DNA of 64,000 bases from the NCBI GenBank assembly GCA_947457255.1, contig CANGUZ010000003.1, positions 51,218 through 115,217 of the forward strand. The letters are read 5' to 3'. Below, one piece after another: positions 26,712-36,962 of this stretch; position 1 is the stretch's first letter; every line of letters begins with the position of its first letter. The DNA is from Flavobacteriaceae bacterium. Lineage in GTDB: Bacteria > Bacteroidota > Bacteroidia > Flavobacteriales > Flavobacteriaceae. The notes below the pieces were generated by a model that was given only the letters and a program-made list of their open reading frames with translations, made no database searches and was not told the origin of the DNA. A program made the translations under genes and the position numbers.

Positions 26712-29288
26712 ATGAAATTTTTCTATTGCTTCATAAGTTTAGTATTTACAATTAACGGCTGTTTCTCTCAATCTAATAAAAAACAAACCGTTTTATTAGA
26801 AAAGGGAGTTTCAAAAGAATTAGCACGTTTTCGTCAACATCAAATAAAAGAAGTTTCTTATGAATTGTCCTTTTCTATTCCTCTAGAAAAATCAAAATCG
26901 ATTCAATCAAATTTAATTTTGAATCTCACTTTAACTGATTTGTCCCAACCATTATATTTAGATTTTAATGAAAAAACCGAAAACATAAAATCAATTCGAG
27001 CTAACGGAACTCTAATTGCGCTAAATCATCAAAAAGAACATCTAATAATTGCACCCGAAAATTTAAAACTAGGTCGAAATACAATAGCCATTTCATTCGT
27101 TGCTGGCAATTCCTCATTAAATAGAAACGATGCCTTTTTATATACTTTATTGGTTCCAGACAGGGCAAGCACACTATTTCCGTGCCTTGATCAACCAGAC
27201 ATAAAAGCAGTCTATTCTCTTACTATTACTGCACCTAAAGACTGGAAAGTTTTATGTGCTTCTCCTTTAAACAATAAAATTGTTAAAGAAGATTTTATTA
27301 CCTATTCGTTTGACGAATCTGATAAAATGAGTACCTATTTATTTTCATTTGTAGCCGGAGAATTTAAAAGTGTTGCTAAAAACAGTCATTCATTCAATAG
27401 CACTTTTCTATATCGGGAAAATGATTCTGAAAAAATAAAGGAGAGTACGGATGTTATTTTTAAACAGCATGAGCAAGCAGTAACCTTTTTAGAAGACTAT
27501 ACTTTACAAAAATTTCCTTTCAAAAAGCTTGATTTTGTTGCTATTCCTTCCTTTCAATACGGCGGTATGGAACATGTTGGAGCCATACAATATAGCGAGT
27601 CTGACTTGTTTTTAGATACTAAAGCTACTGAAAGTGAAAAAATAGAACGTGCTAAATTAATTGCACACGAAACCGCTCATATGTGGTTTGGAGATTTAGT
27701 TACCATGAAATGGTTTGACGATGTTTGGATGAAAGAAGTTTTTGCCAATTTTATGGCCGACAAAATTGTAAATCCTCTTTTCCCTGAAGTAAACCATAAT
27801 TTACAATTTCTAACCTCTCATTATCCTAGTGCCTATGCAGAAGATCGAACCGCAGGTACAAATCCGATAAAACAAAATTTAGAAAATTTAAAAAACGCTG
27901 GGTCACTTTACGGAAATATTATTTACGACAAAGCACCCATAATGATGCGTCAGCTCGAAATGGCAATGGGCGAAAAGGCATTCAGAAAAGGTATCCAAAA
28001 ATACATTCAAAAATTTGCAAATAAAAATGCCGATTGGAATGATTTAATTGCCATTTTAGATCATCAAACTTCATTAAACCTAAATAAATGGAGTGACGTT
28101 TGGGTAAAAAAATCTGGAAGACCACTGTTTACTGAAAAAATCGAATATGATAAAGAAAACAAAATAAAAAAATTTCAAATCATTCAAAATGCTGAAGATG
28201 GCACTAAAAATACTTGGCCACAAACTTTTGAAATAGGTTTTGTGTATTCTGATACCATAAAAACAATTCCTGTTACTATAAAAGATAAAAGCATAGCTAT
28301 TCAAAAAGCAATCGGATTTGCGAAACCAATAACAATTATATACAACTATAACGGGCATGGATATGGTGTTTTTCCGATTGACACATCTTGTATAGATTGT
28401 TTTACTTCTACTAAGAATGAAGTGGCCAAAGCATCGGGATACATCAATCTTTACGAAAATATGTTGGCCGGAACTATTACCCCTTTAGATGCATTTCATG
28501 TAAATCTAAAAAGTATAGCCATTGAAGAAAATGAATTAATTATAAATGTATTGTCTAGTCAAATCAATATTATATTTTGGAAATATCTTAGTAATTATCA
28601 ACAACAAGTCAATCAAATAGCAGCAGCTGATTTAATCTACAAACGATTGCAAGAAAATTTGCCTTCTAATATAAAAAAGACATTATTTGGATTATTTAAT
28701 GCAATTGCTTATTCCGAGAGAGATAAAGAACGATTGTATCAAATTTGGAATAAAGAAATCCAAATTAATAATTTGAAATTAAATGAAGACGATTATACCA
28801 ATATTGCCATGGATTTGGTTATTTTTAACCATCAAAAAAGCAATGAAATAATTTCAAAAACCAAACAATCGATAAGCAATCCTGATAAACAAAAACGTTT
28901 TGATTATTTATTACCCAGTTTATCTAGCCATGAGGCGGTTAGAGATGCTTTTGTTGAATCATTGAAGGATGAAAAAAACAGAGAAAACGAATCTTGGATT
29001 TTGAGTGCGTTTAAAAATATTTACCATCCTTTGCGGCAAGAAAGTGCTAAAAAACATCTGAAATCGGCATTATATTTAATAGATGAAATTCAACGTACTG
29101 GAGACATTTTCTTTCCAAAAGCTTGGTTAAGCGGCAGCATTGGAAGATATTCATCTAATTATGCATTTCAACTTGTTGAGACTTTTTTAGAGGAAAACCC
29201 TAACTTTAGTCCTATTTTAAAAAGAAAATTGATGCAAGCAACCGACGGATTGTACAGAGCACAAAAAATAAAAAAAGAAGCAGAATGA
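26712..29288 (+). CDS. M1 family metallo-aminopeptidase (secreted)
   Basis: 858 aa; signal peptide; YGGMEHVGAI and HETAHMWFGDLVTMKWFDDVWMKEVFANF (HExxH-x18-E). Confidence 0.93.
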   Translation: MKFFYCFISLVFTINGCFSQSNKKQTVLLEKGVSKELARFRQHQIKEVSYELSFSIPLEKSKSIQSNLILNLTLTDLSQPLYLDFNEKTENIKSIRANGTLIALNHQKEHLIIAPENLKLGRNTIAISFVAGNSSLNRNDAFLYTLLVPDRASTLFPCLDQPDIKAVYSLTITAPKDWKVLCASPLNNKIVKEDFITYSFDESDKMSTYLFSFVAGEFKSVAKNSHSFNSTFLYRENDSEKIKESTDVIFKQHEQAVTFLEDYTLQKFPFKKLDFVAIPSFQYGGMEHVGAIQYSESDLFLDTKATESEKIERAKLIAHETAHMWFGDLVTMKWFDDVWMKEVFANFMADKIVNPLFPEVNHNLQFLTSHYPSAYAEDRTAGTNPIKQNLENLKNAGSLYGNIIYDKAPIMMRQLEMAMGEKAFRKGIQKYIQKFANKNADWNDLIAILDHQTSLNLNKWSDVWVKKSGRPLFTEKIEYDKENKIKKFQIIQNAEDGTKNTWPQTFEIGFVYSDTIKTIPVTIKDKSIAIQKAIGFAKPITIIYNYNGHGYGVFPIDTSCIDCFTSTKNEVAKASGYINLYENMLAGTITPLDAFHVNLKSIAIEENELIINVLSSQINIIFWKYLSNYQQQVNQIAAADLIYKRLQENLPSNIKKTLFGLFNAIAYSERDKERLYQIWNKEIQINNLKLNEDDYTNIAMDLVIFNHQKSNEIISKTKQSISNPDKQKRFDYLLPSLSSHEAVRDAFVESLKDEKNRENESWILSAFKNIYHPLRQESAKKHLKSALYLIDEIQRTGDIFFPKAWLSGSIGRYSSNYAFQLVETFLEENPNFSPILKRKLMQATDGLYRAQKIKKEAE

Positions 29289-30211
29289 ACATTGAATCGC
29301 AACAGGAAAAGATTTCCAGTTTTCAACACCTAGAATTACTTGCTAATCAAGTAGTGGAAGGCTTTATTTCAGGCATGCATAAAAGCCCTTTTCATGGTTT
29401 TTCGGCCGAATTTGCTGAGCATAAAGTATACAATTCAGGAGAAAGCACCAAACACATGGATTGGAAATTATTTGCTAAAACAGATCGTCTTTATACCAAA
29501 CGTTACGAAGAAGAAACCAATTTACGCTGTCACTTGATTATCGATAATTCCTCATCAATGCATTATCCAAAACTAAAAAAAGAACAACCTTTTTATGAAA
29601 GTAAGATTGGATTTTCTGTTTTGGCTTCGGCAGCACTAATGAATCTACTAAAAAAACAACGCGATGCCGTTGGGCTAAGTGTTTTTTCTAATAGTTATGA
29701 ATATTATGCTCCAGAAAAAGGAAGTGATCGTCATCATAGAATGTTATTGAACACTTTAGAAAATCTTTTAGAAAATACTACAGCTACAAAAAGTACAGAC
29801 ACTATAACATTTTTACATCAAATTGCCGAAAAAATGCATCGCCGCTCGTTGATAGTGCTTTTTACAGATATGTTTCAATCTGAAAAAGAAGAAACTTTAT
29901 TCAATGCGCTACAGCATTTAAAACACAACAAGCATAAAGTAGTATTGTTCCACGTCATTGATAATAAAACTGAACTGAATTTTGATTTTGATAATGCCCC
30001 AAGAAAATTTATTGATGTAGAAACAGGTGATGAAGTAAACATTTTTGCCGACACTATTAAAGAATCTTATGAAAAACAAGCTGAAGACTATTTTAGGAAA
30101 ATTTCTCTGACATGTGCTCAAAACAAAATAAAGTATGTTCCTGTAAATGTTGGAGCTAACTTTGAAAAAATATTAACAACATACTTGATTGAAAAACAAA
30201 GCTTTGGTTAA
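29285..30211 (+). CDS. DUF58 domain-containing protein
   Basis: 308 aa; MDWKLFAKTDRLYTKRYEEETNLRCHLIIDNSSSM; 4-nt ATGA overlap with upstream peptidase. Confidence 0.9.
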   Translation: MNIESQQEKISSFQHLELLANQVVEGFISGMHKSPFHGFSAEFAEHKVYNSGESTKHMDWKLFAKTDRLYTKRYEEETNLRCHLIIDNSSSMHYPKLKKEQPFYESKIGFSVLASAALMNLLKKQRDAVGLSVFSNSYEYYAPEKGSDRHHRMLLNTLENLLENTTATKSTDTITFLHQIAEKMHRRSLIVLFTDMFQSEKEETLFNALQHLKHNKHKVVLFHVIDNKTELNFDFDNAPRKFIDVETGDEVNIFADTIKESYEKQAEDYFRKISLTCAQNKIKYVPVNVGANFEKILTTYLIEKQSFG

Positions 30212-30248
30212 TAGTCAAAAAATTAAAAAAATATTTTTCACAGAAAGG

Positions 30249-30279
30249 TTTGCAAATCTAAAAATCTATAGTATATTTG
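30249..30279 (+). promoter_or_regulatory. Bacteroidota-type promoter of tRNA-Asp
   Basis: TTTG (30249-52) - 19 nt - TATATTTG (30272-79), 18 nt upstream of tRNA 5' end. Confidence 0.75.
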
Positions 30280-30297
30280 CAACCGCAATTAAGCAGA

Positions 30298-30371
30298 GGT
30301 TTGGTAGTTCAGTTGGTTAGAATACGTGCCTGTCACGCACGGGGTCGCGGGTTCGAGTCCCGTCCAGACCG
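30298..30371 (+). tRNA. tRNA-Asp (GTC anticodon)
   Basis: GGTTTGG/CCAGACC acceptor, CGTGC-CTGTCAC-GCACG anticodon arm, GCGGG-TTCGAGT-CCCGT T-arm; CCA not encoded. Confidence 0.96.
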
Positions 30372-30382
30372 CTAAAATTGGG

Positions 30383-30412
30383 AAAAGGTTTTCAGAGATG
30401 AAAACCTTTTTT
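30383..30412 (+). terminator. Rho-independent terminator downstream of tRNA-Asp
   Basis: AAAAGGTTTTC-agagat-GAAAACCTTTTTT. Confidence 0.85.
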
Positions 30413-30493
30413 GCCCAAAAATAGTATTTAAAGTAGTTGTGTTGTTTTCGCTACGGCTTTGTAACCCGTAGCAGGTTTAGTAGTTAGACCAAT

Positions 30494-30526
30494 GAAAAGC
30501 TGTCCACTTTTGTGGAGAGCTTTTTT
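30494..30526 (+). terminator. Second terminator-like hairpin
   Basis: AAAAGCTGTCCAC-ttt-tGTGGAGAGCTTTTTT. Confidence 0.65.
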
Positions 30527-30636
30527 GATTTTAGGGTATTTTGTTTTCTAATTAATACATACTTTCTATAAGATTTTTGAAATCAAATTAATGGTTTTAA
30601 ACAAAATTAAATAGTAATTTTGAGAAACTTAAAAAT

Positions 30637-31284
30637 ATGTTTAAAACCCGTAAAGATTTCGTTTTTGTTATTCTGGCTGGAATTTTTATCACCAATGCTG
30701 TGACTGCAGAATTAATTGGTGGAAAGTTAATACAGATAGGTCCATTTGTTATGAGCATTGGTATTTTGCCTTGGCCAATTGTTTTTTTGACGACCGATTT
30801 GATTAATGAGTATTTTGGAGAAAAAGGAGTTAAAAAACTTTCATTAATTACTGCTTGTTTAATTGTTTATGCATTTGTAATTTTATTTGTTGCAATAGTA
30901 ATCCCCGCAGCTAAAGGAATAAGCCCCGTAAGCGATGAACAATTTTACGCCGTTTTTGGGCAAAGTATGTGGATTATAGTAGGTAGCATTATTGCATTTA
31001 TGGTTTCGCAATTGATAGATGTAACTGTATTTTGGTTCTTTAAAAATAAAACTGGTAATCAAAAAATTTGGTTAAGAACTACTGGTTCAACAATAATATC
31101 GCAGCTTTTCGACTCTTTTATTGTATTAGGTATTGCTTTTTGGTTGCCTGGAAAAATCAATTTTGATACTTTTATTTCCTCAGCACTTACAGGTTATACT
31201 TTTAAATTAATCATCGCAATTGTATTAACGCCTTTGATTTATTTAGGGCATTATGCAATAAAAAAATATTTAGCTGACGAATAA
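30637..31284 (+). CDS. Queuosine precursor transporter (YhhQ/VUT family)
   Basis: 215 aa; AGIFITNAVTAELIGGKLI, LTTDLINEYFGEKGV motifs. Confidence 0.92.
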   Translation: MFKTRKDFVFVILAGIFITNAVTAELIGGKLIQIGPFVMSIGILPWPIVFLTTDLINEYFGEKGVKKLSLITACLIVYAFVILFVAIVIPAAKGISPVSDEQFYAVFGQSMWIIVGSIIAFMVSQLIDVTVFWFFKNKTGNQKIWLRTTGSTIISQLFDSFIVLGIAFWLPGKINFDTFISSALTGYTFKLIIAIVLTPLIYLGHYAIKKYLADE

Positions 31285-31285
31285 A

Positions 31286-31846
31286 ATGGAAGAAAAAGTA
31301 AGATGCAAATGGTGTTTATCTAGTGAGCTGTATCAAAAATACCACGATGAGGAATGGGGAGTGCCTGTTTATGACGATAAAACTTTATTTGAATTTTTAA
31401 TTCTCGAAACCTTTCAAGCTGGTTTGAGTTGGATAACAATTCTAAACAAAAGAGAAAATTTCAGAAAAGCATTTGAGGATTTTGATTATAAAAAAATAGC
31501 GAATTACAGCGAAGATAAAATTCAGGAACTTCTACTCGATTCAGGAATTATCAGAAATCAACTCAAAATCCGTTCAGCTGTTTCTAATGCTGTCGCTTTT
31601 ATAAATGTACAAGAAGAATTTAGTAGCTTCTCCAACTATATTTGGGGATTTGTTGATGGCAAACCTTTAATTAACAATATAAAAACCCTTTCTGAAGTAC
31701 CAGCTAAAACACCACTTTCAGATACAATAAGCAAAGATTTAAAAAAAAGAGGATTTAAGTTTGTAGGTTCTACAGTTGTTTATGCGCACATGCAAGCTAC
31801 AGGTATGGTAAACGACCATGTGTTAGATTGTTGGAAAAGAACCTAA
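31286..31846 (+). CDS. tag: DNA-3-methyladenine glycosylase I
   Basis: 186 aa; RCKWCLSSELYQKYHDEEWGVPVYDD, FQAGLSWITIL, YAHMQATGMVNDH. Confidence 0.95.
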   Translation: MEEKVRCKWCLSSELYQKYHDEEWGVPVYDDKTLFEFLILETFQAGLSWITILNKRENFRKAFEDFDYKKIANYSEDKIQELLLDSGIIRNQLKIRSAVSNAVAFINVQEEFSSFSNYIWGFVDGKPLINNIKTLSEVPAKTPLSDTISKDLKKRGFKFVGSTVVYAHMQATGMVNDHVLDCWKRT

Positions 31847-32490
31847 TTTGTTTTCTTAGCATTTAAAATCCGCATAAATGCATTTCTAGAAATTTCAAAA
31901 GCCCCTAATTGTTCTAAATAGTCATTGTGCAATTGACAATCTAATAAAACATAGTTGTTTTCTTTTAAATATTCGACTAGCTTCACAAATGCAACTTTAC
32001 TTGCATTCGACACTTTTGAGAACATACTTTCACCACAAAAAACATGACCTAAATCTACACCATATAAACCCCCTACTAATTCGTCATTTTGCCAAACTTC
32101 AAAAGATATCGCTTTCCCTAACTGGTGTAGTTTTGTGTAGGATTCAATAATATCATCGGTAATCCAAGTGTCAACTTGACCATTTCTTTCTATTTTTTGA
32201 CAATTGTAAATTACTGCTTCGAAATCTTTATTCATCGTTATCTTAAAGATGTCTCTGTTAATAATGTTCCTGATACTTTTAGAAACTTTATAATTTTGAG
32301 GATCAACCACCATCCTTTCCGAAGGCGACCACCAAAGAATGGGCTCATCAATAGAAAACCATGGAAAAACTCCACTCCTATAAGCCAACAACAATCGTTC
32401 TGTAGACAAATCGCCTCCTACAGCTAAGATTCCTTCGAAAGACGCCTCTTCTACTGGCGGGAAATACAATTCTTTAGTTAAAAAATACAA
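31843..32490 (-). CDS. aat: Leucyl/phenylalanyl-tRNA--protein transferase
   Basis: 215 aa; AVGGDLSTERLLLAYRSGVFPWF, LWWSPSERMVVDP, CGESMFSKVSNASKVA. Confidence 0.95.
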   Translation of the reverse strand: MYFLTKELYFPPVEEASFEGILAVGGDLSTERLLLAYRSGVFPWFSIDEPILWWSPSERMVVDPQNYKVSKSIRNIINRDIFKITMNKDFEAVIYNCQKIERNGQVDTWITDDIIESYTKLHQLGKAISFEVWQNDELVGGLYGVDLGHVFCGESMFSKVSNASKVAFVKLVEYLKENNYVLLDCQLHNDYLEQLGAFEISRNAFMRILNAKKTN

Positions 32491-32599
32491 TGCACAGCCT
32501 TATTGAATGAATATAAACTTTAAATTAGTTGCAAATTTAAACTATAATTGTTCAGATGGAAAACTTCTTTAAATTGAATAATTATTTTATATAAATAAA

Positions 32600-33328
32600 A
32601 TGAAAATGAAATTTTTACCAATCCTATTACTGCTTTATTTTAATGCAAATGCACAACAAAACGATACCATTTCAACTATAAAAACGCACAATAAGCTATC
32701 CTATAAACAATTTATCGCACCAGCAGCTTTAATCACAAGCGGTTTTTTATTAAAAAATACTTCATTAAATCTGAATTTACAAAAAGATATTAGAAACACA
32801 ACTGGAACTAATTTTAAAAGTAATGTTGATGATTTTTTATTATTTGCTCCTATTGCTCAAATCTATGGCGGAAATTATTTAGGTTTCAAATCTAAAAACG
32901 ACTTTAAACATCAAACTTTGAAAATTACTATTTCAAACTTAATAACGTATGGAATTGTATTTTCTATGAAAAGAACTTTTAAAGAAGAAAGACCTGATTT
33001 ATCTGATAACGAAAGTTTTCCCTCAGGACATACTGCATTAGCTTTTACAAACGCTTCTTTATTGTACTATGAATACAAAGACTCTAATATTTGGTATGCA
33101 AGTAGCGGTTTTTTATTTGCATCGGCAACCGGTTTTTTAAGAATTGCAAACAACAAACATTATACTTCAGATGTACTTACAGGCGCAGGAATTGGTCTTG
33201 GTGTAGGATTTGCTATTTCCTATTGGAATCCTTTTCAATCGGTGACTTTTGGCAAAAAGAAAACCCATGCTGTACTTTATCCACAAATTGGACACCAGTA
33301 TGGCATAGGAGTATTAATTAGAAACTAA
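32600..33328 (+). CDS. PAP2-superfamily phosphatase
   Basis: 242 aa; KRTFKEERP, PSGHTA, RIANNKHYTSDVL motifs; signal peptide. Confidence 0.9.
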   Translation: MKMKFLPILLLLYFNANAQQNDTISTIKTHNKLSYKQFIAPAALITSGFLLKNTSLNLNLQKDIRNTTGTNFKSNVDDFLLFAPIAQIYGGNYLGFKSKNDFKHQTLKITISNLITYGIVFSMKRTFKEERPDLSDNESFPSGHTALAFTNASLLYYEYKDSNIWYASSGFLFASATGFLRIANNKHYTSDVLTGAGIGLGVGFAISYWNPFQSVTFGKKKTHAVLYPQIGHQYGIGVLIRN

Positions 33329-33356
33329 TTTAAAGTTTTTTATTCTTGTTTAGAAA

Positions 33357-33731
33357 TTAAAAAGGCAAATCATCATGCTCTTCTTCTGTAAAAGTTGCAG
33401 CTGGTTCAAATGCTGCTGCTGCAGGCATTGGTGGCGCTTGAGTTTGCGGCGCCTCAGAAGTTAACTTTTCAATTCTCCAGCCTTTAATTGAATTAAAATA
33501 TTTAGTTTCTCCTTGTGGATTAACCCATTCTCTTCCGCCCAAATTGATAGATACTTTTACATTTTCACCAACTGAAATGGAATTTAATAAATCGGTTTTA
33601 TCTTGAACGAATTCAATCATGATACTTTGAGGATATTGCTCATCTGTAGTTACAACTAATTCTCTTTTCTTAAATGTTGGGCTTACTTGTTGTTCTACTC
33701 CAACTACTTTTACTTTTCCTGAAACTTCCAT
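33357..33731 (-). CDS. DUF3127 domain-containing protein
   Basis: 124 aa; MEVSGKVKVVGVEQQVSPTFKKRELVVTTDEQYPQ; acidic DDLPF C-terminus as in SSB-like proteins. Confidence 0.85.
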   Translation of the reverse strand: MEVSGKVKVVGVEQQVSPTFKKRELVVTTDEQYPQSIMIEFVQDKTDLLNSISVGENVKVSINLGGREWVNPQGETKYFNSIKGWRIEKLTSEAPQTQAPPMPAAAAFEPAATFTEEEHDDLPF

Positions 33732-33741
33732 AATATAAATT

Positions 33742-33927
33742 TTATTGTTTGGTCAAAAGCACCTTCCAAGCGGTTAGCACTTCATTTTTATTTAAATATT
33801 TTTTAGCTAATTGGTGGTTCTTTACTTCATCGTAAGCGTTTAAAACCCCTTTGACCTTATAATTTTGTTTTACAAATATAGTAACTTCTTTGTTTGTAGG
33901 CAAGGATTCTGTATTTTCTAATAATCC
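33742..33927 (-). pseudogene. Possible gene-tail remnant or non-ATG small ORF
   Basis: Open frame GLLENTESLPTNKEVTIFVKQNYKVKGVLNAYDEVKNHQLAKKYLNKNEVLTAWKVLLTKQ* without ATG, bounded upstream by an in-frame stop; protein-like composition. Confidence 0.3.
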
Positions 33928-34190
33928 TTATTCATTTTTATAAAACAACGACTATTTTCTTAATTGGCAGACTATATTTTATGAGCGAATTCTTTAAAAT
34001 ACTGATTGTCTGATTGTTTTATTATGAATTAAAAACAAACTATTTATCAACAATTTACGAAACTACAACGTTTTAGTTTAAATTTTACAAATTTAAAAGC
34101 CTTAAATAAAAATTTCTTGTAAAAAAAATTAAAAATTATTGTTAATTTCATAAAAAATTAAACAAACCTTAACCTAAATTACACTTATTT

Positions 34191-36827
34191 ATGAAATCAG
34201 AAAAATTAAAACTATTTATTAAAAGTCTACTGACATTAGTAGTCATTTTTTGTATCTCTTTTTCATCAAAAGTAACTGCTCAATCTTCAGCAAACGTAAA
34301 CGACATTATGCTACAAGCATTTGGATGGGATGTTCATACACAAACTTCCGTTTCATCTGAAGGCGGACTCTATAATTTTCTAAGAAATCGAACTAGTGGC
34401 TATGCTGCTTCTGGTTTCAATGTGATTTGGTTACCTCCACCAAGTAAGTCTACAGGTGGTGTTGGATATATCCCTACTGAATTATTTAACTTTTCTCAAA
34501 CTGTTTATGGTTCTGAAGCTCAACTAAGATCTTTATTAACTGCTATGAACACTAGCACCCCTAGAATTCACCCAATGGCTGATATTGTTGTAAATCATAG
34601 AGGGGGAACAACCAATTGGACTGATTTTACCAATCCAACATGGGATTGTAAATCAATTACCAGTAATGATGAAGCAAATTTTGTTGCAATAACAGGAGTT
34701 AGACCTTGTGGAACTCCTGATACCGGAGAAGATTTTAATGGTGGAAGAGATTTAGACCATACTAATATTCAAGTTCAAAACGGAGTAAAGGAATTTCTAA
34801 CTCGATTAAAAGGTTTAGGCTTTGATAGCTGGAGATGGGATGTTGCTAAAGGTTTTTCCGCTTGGCATTTTGGTGATTATATAAACGCTTCTACTCCTTA
34901 TGCCTCTGTTGGGGAGTATTGGGATGGTAATACAGCTACTTTAAAGTCATGGGTAGATGGAACTGGTGGAAAATCTGCTGCATTTGATTTTTCACTTTAT
35001 TATAATGCTTTACAACCTGCTATTAACAGCGGTAATTATGGTGCTCTGGCTGGTTATCCTGGATTAGCTGGTCAGTTTGGTTATGCCGACAAAGCTGTTA
35101 CTTTTATTGACAATCACGATACATTTGTTAAACCGGGTAGTTTTGTAACAAGTGACAATATCATGAAAGGATATGCTTATATTCTTACCCATCCTGGGAT
35201 GCCATGTGTTTTCTTTCCTCATTATTATGGTGGAACTTACAGAAAAGATGGAGTTACTGTAGCTTATAGTGCTAATAAAACCGCTATTGATAACCTAATG
35301 GCAATTCGAAAATCAAATGGAATCAATGCTTATAGTTCTGTTGTAGTTTCAAATACAATTGGATTTTACTCAGCTACCATTGATAATAAAGTAGTTGTAA
35401 AAATTGGTCCTGGTTTATGGAATCCTGGAACTGGTTGGACTTTAAAAACATCAGGTGTAGACTATGCCGTTTGGGATAAATCGGTAGTAGATGTACCTAG
35501 TTTGACTATTGCTCCAATTGGAGGTACTTTTGTTACTGGGTCAACAGTTAACGTTGTTTTAACTGCAAACAATCCAACCTCAACCATTTTTTACACATTA
35601 AATGGTACAACTCCAACTACTGCTTCTTTATCGGCTGTAGGAACAAAATCATTAGCTATAACAAGTACAACCACTTTAAAAGCATTTGTAACAAATACAG
35701 CTGGAACTAGTTCTACTGTGTCAACTCAAGTTTATTCGTTTTCTACTCCAGTAGTAGATGTTCCTGCTTTGACTATCGCTCCAATTGGAGGTACTTTTGT
35801 TACTGGGTCAACAGTTAACGTTGTTTTAACTGCAAACAATCCAACCTCAACCATTTTTTATACAATAAATGGTACAACTCCAACTACTGCTTCTTTATCA
35901 GCTGTAGGAACAAAATCATTAGCTATAACAAGTACAACCACTTTAAGAGCATTTGTAAGAAATACAGCTGGAACTAGTTCTGCTGTATCAACTCAAGTTT
36001 ATACTTTTTCTGCTCCAACTACTTTTACAGTTTATTTCAAAAAGCCGACTAACTGGGGTACAGCTGTCAAAATATTTTACTGGGGTGTTAACGGGACAGC
36101 TCCTGCTCAGACTTGGCCTGGTGTAGCAATGACTTTAGATTGTGGAAGTTGGTATAGATTCACTTTCCCATCTACGGTAAGTGCCTCAAATATAATTTTT
36201 AATGACGGAACCTTACAAACTGCTGATTTAAGTGCTACCGCGGGCATCAGATTTTATGACAATGCCTGGCTAACTTCTGCACCAGCAAATAGATGTCAAA
36301 CAACTCTAACTGTATATTTTAAGCCGCCAACTACTTGGGGAACGGTTATTCCTAGAATTCATTATTGGAACGCATTGCCAACAGGCAGTGTAGCCAATAC
36401 TACTTGGCCTGGAATCAGAATGGTTGCCGATGCAAATGGATTTTATAGACATACTATAGTTGGACCAACGTCTGTAAATATTGTTTTCAATAATGGCAAA
36501 ACCGGATCAGCGAATCAAACCCCTGATTTATTGAACAAAACTAATGGCTATTCTTACACATGGGGAGCAGCTGCAAGAATGTCAAACCCTGAAAACTCTA
36601 AAACCAAATTGGTTGTATATCCTAATCCAGTATCTGATATTCTCCAAATTAGTTCCCCATCGGCTATTCGGAATTTTAAAATCACGAATATCCAAGGAGC
36701 TGTTTTACAACAAGGAAAACCAATTGAAAACGCAATTGATGTAAGTAATTTAAGTTCTGGTCTTTATTTTTTACAAATGAAACTTGAAAATGGAGAAGAA
36801 CAAATACAAAGGGTTATAAAAAAATAA
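34191..36827 (+). CDS. Secreted GH13 alpha-amylase with duplicated chitobiase-C-like domain, two CBM26-like starch-binding modules and T9SS sorting domain
   Basis: 878 aa; ADIVVNH, DSWRWDVAKGF, GEYWDG, FIDNHDT GH13 motifs; repeats; two VYFKxPTxWGT...WPG...NIIFNDG modules; VYPNPVSDIL...VIKK C-terminus. Confidence 0.93.
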   Translation: MKSEKLKLFIKSLLTLVVIFCISFSSKVTAQSSANVNDIMLQAFGWDVHTQTSVSSEGGLYNFLRNRTSGYAASGFNVIWLPPPSKSTGGVGYIPTELFNFSQTVYGSEAQLRSLLTAMNTSTPRIHPMADIVVNHRGGTTNWTDFTNPTWDCKSITSNDEANFVAITGVRPCGTPDTGEDFNGGRDLDHTNIQVQNGVKEFLTRLKGLGFDSWRWDVAKGFSAWHFGDYINASTPYASVGEYWDGNTATLKSWVDGTGGKSAAFDFSLYYNALQPAINSGNYGALAGYPGLAGQFGYADKAVTFIDNHDTFVKPGSFVTSDNIMKGYAYILTHPGMPCVFFPHYYGGTYRKDGVTVAYSANKTAIDNLMAIRKSNGINAYSSVVVSNTIGFYSATIDNKVVVKIGPGLWNPGTGWTLKTSGVDYAVWDKSVVDVPSLTIAPIGGTFVTGSTVNVVLTANNPTSTIFYTLNGTTPTTASLSAVGTKSLAITSTTTLKAFVTNTAGTSSTVSTQVYSFSTPVVDVPALTIAPIGGTFVTGSTVNVVLTANNPTSTIFYTINGTTPTTASLSAVGTKSLAITSTTTLRAFVRNTAGTSSAVSTQVYTFSAPTTFTVYFKKPTNWGTAVKIFYWGVNGTAPAQTWPGVAMTLDCGSWYRFTFPSTVSASNIIFNDGTLQTADLSATAGIRFYDNAWLTSAPANRCQTTLTVYFKPPTTWGTVIPRIHYWNALPTGSVANTTWPGIRMVADANGFYRHTIVGPTSVNIVFNNGKTGSANQTPDLLNKTNGYSYTWGAAARMSNPENSKTKLVVYPNPVSDILQISSPSAIRNFKITNIQGAVLQQGKPIENAIDVSNLSSGLYFLQMKLENGEEQIQRVIKK
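35484..36017 (+). repeat. Two tandem 267-bp direct repeats within amylase gene
   Basis: Unit 1 starts GTAGTAGATG at 35484, unit 2 at 35751; the encoded 89-aa units differ at 7 positions by my count. Confidence 0.93.
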
Positions 36828-36848
36828 ACAATTTCGTATATTTGAATC

Positions 36849-36886
36849 AAGGCTTAAACATTTAATTTGTTTAAGCCTTTTTTTTG
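36849..36886 (+). terminator. Rho-independent terminator after amylase
   Basis: AAGGCTTAAACA-tttaat-TTGTTTAAGCCTTTTTTTT. Confidence 0.85.
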
Positions 36887-36962
36887 AAAATGAATTTCCC
36901 AAAATTTATTTTATAATCTTAACACATTTATTTCGTTATATTTATTCCGTAAAATAATTCAT

